6,339 nt of DNA, taken from positions 1-6,339 of the forward strand of contig JAFDBA010000135.1 of the NCBI GenBank assembly GCA_019313505.1, given 5' to 3'. A program made the translations under genes and the position numbers. Under the pieces are notes generated by a model that saw nothing but the letters and a program-made list of their open reading frames with translations, was not told the DNA's origin and searched no databases. The stretch comes from Deltaproteobacteria bacterium. GTDB taxonomy: Bacteria; Desulfobacterota; Desulfobacteria; Desulfobacterales; UBA11574. This document shows positions 5,797-6,339 of this stretch, in pieces (within the stretch, counting starts at the first letter, position 1; the number at the start of each line of letters is the position of its first letter).

Positions 5797-5821
5797 AAAA
5801 TTGATGGCTTCGTAAAAAGTC
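5797..5821. repeat. Presumed IS terminal sequence, related to the MITE end
   Basis: GATGGCTTCGTAAAAAGTC (5803-5821) matches the MITE left end GACGGTTTCGTAAAAAATC (5646-5664) at 16 of 19 positions, all differences being transitions. The six bases before each copy (AAAATT) are identical. The repeat lies 20 bases beyond the transposase stop codon, where a terminal inverted repeat would be expected. The partner terminus is outside the window. Confidence 0.6.
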
Positions 5822-5841
5822 AGAACTGATTAAGGCGGCAG

Positions 5842-6339
5842 CTATGAGCATAATCTCACAACTTGCCACAAATTAGTTAAAACGTTTTTCAGGTGACTTA
5901 AAGTAGTCATAAAATGTTCTTTGATAATGAAAATAGCGTGATTTAAAGCGGCTGTAGCCTTATTGATAGCAGCTTTATCATAGCTTGCTGCCTTTCGGAC
6001 GGCAGCTGCCCTGAAAAGGTTAACACCAATGGCTTTTAAGGTGGCACAGAAACGCACCGCCTTAAAGCCTCGCACTCGTAAGTGCTTGACCCCGGTGCGG
6101 CGGTCAAATTCCGACATGGTGGCTTCAGAGCCGGCCCTCCATCGATATCGGTTTTTAAATTCCGGACTTTGTTCATATATTCTGCGCCTGGCCAGACGTA
6201 ATTCTTTTTTCGTAAAGCGAAGGTAGTAAAACTTTTTTCCCTTCTTTACAGGACAGTTTGAAAGTGCAGGACAGTTTTCACAATGCCGGGCAGCAAAACC
6301 GACGCTATGACGTTTTTTATTTTTGATCTTGGCAGGCGC
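5842..6339 (-). CDS. Transposase C-terminal part, DDE type (IS1182-like), runs off the right edge
   Basis: The minus-strand frame is open from the window edge to the stop at 5844-5842, giving the last 165 residues of a transposase. The methionine at 6117 is internal, not a start, since homologous-looking sequence continues upstream of it. Visible features are a cysteine cluster HCENCPALSNCP (19-30 of the fragment), then KFYYLRFTKKELRLARRR and YRWRAGSEATMSEFDRRTGV (65-84). The Glu in RAGSEATMSE (fragment residue 72) sits where the third DDE carboxylate is expected. LRVRGFKAVRFCATLKAIGV is typical of the C-terminal helices of this group. Cys cluster plus 'YR-R-G-E-T-SE---R-TG---LRVRG' suggests the DDE_Tnp_1_6 / IS1182-type transposase; the IS5 superfamily is the alternative. 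No frameshift or internal stop is seen in the visible part, so it may be intact. Confidence 0.75.
   Translation of the reverse strand, partial: APAKIKNKKRHSVGFAARHCENCPALSNCPVKKGKKFYYLRFTKKELRLARRRIYEQSPEFKNRYRWRAGSEATMSEFDRRTGVKHLRVRGFKAVRFCATLKAIGVNLFRAAAVRKAASYDKAAINKATAALNHAIFIIKEHFMTTLSHLKNVLTNLWQVVRLCS

Larger units (their letters stand above)
5797..6339 (-). mobile_element. Partial insertion sequence, IS1182-like
   Basis: The right end of the window holds the 3' part of an insertion sequence: a transposase reading towards the FadL-like gene plus a terminal-type repeat at 5797-5821. The exact outer boundary cannot be fixed because the other terminus and any target duplication are not visible. 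Confidence 0.65.

Noticed and set aside
6029..6226. Plus-strand 65-residue frame opposite the transposase.
   Set aside because: It is antisense to a recognisable transposase and has no start signal or family features.

Overview
The window looks like chromosomal DNA of an anaerobic deltaproteobacterial type bacterium (Desulfobacterota, perhaps Desulfobacterales). This is inferred from gene style and repeat content, not from a database match. The organism is Gram-negative, because it encodes an outer-membrane barrel. It uses the GatCAB route to Gln-tRNA or Asn-tRNA, and its MutL is of the endonuclease-active type.

Layout, left to right. (1) The last 33 codons of gatC, then a complete gatA (120-1580, +). 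(2) A very compact GxxExxY-family gene (1621-1992, +), framed by inverted arrays of a CACGAAGAA repeat. (3) A 59-residue helical small protein (2063-2242, +) with a strong ribosome binding site. (4) A non-coding stretch with a second, unrelated pair of inverted arrays (unit CTAAAGTGNN), followed by an AT-rich presumed promoter zone. (5) mutL (2433-4310, +), complete and with all key motifs, but with 23 tandem copies of a 7-base unit inside its interdomain linker. (6) A palindromic terminator shared with a convergent gene. (7) A FadL/OmpP1-like outer-membrane protein (4361-5614, -) with signal peptide. (8) A 125-bp palindromic MITE-like element directly upstream of that gene. (9) The 3' part of an insertion sequence of the IS1182-like type, whose transposase (5842-6339, -) runs off the right edge and whose terminal sequence resembles the MITE end.

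The housekeeping genes are ordinary. The unusual content is the repeats: four different short-repeat systems in about 6 kb. The most striking is the heptanucleotide array in mutL. Seven is not a multiple of three, so loss or gain of one unit would leave the repeat peptide unchanged but shift the downstream frame. It would then hit a stop at 3739 or 3761 and remove the whole C-terminal endonuclease/dimerisation domain. That is the architecture expected of a reversible mutator switch, although nothing here shows that it switches. The GxxExxY cassette is the second point of interest: its start signal lies inside the left repeat array and its stop codon abuts the right one.
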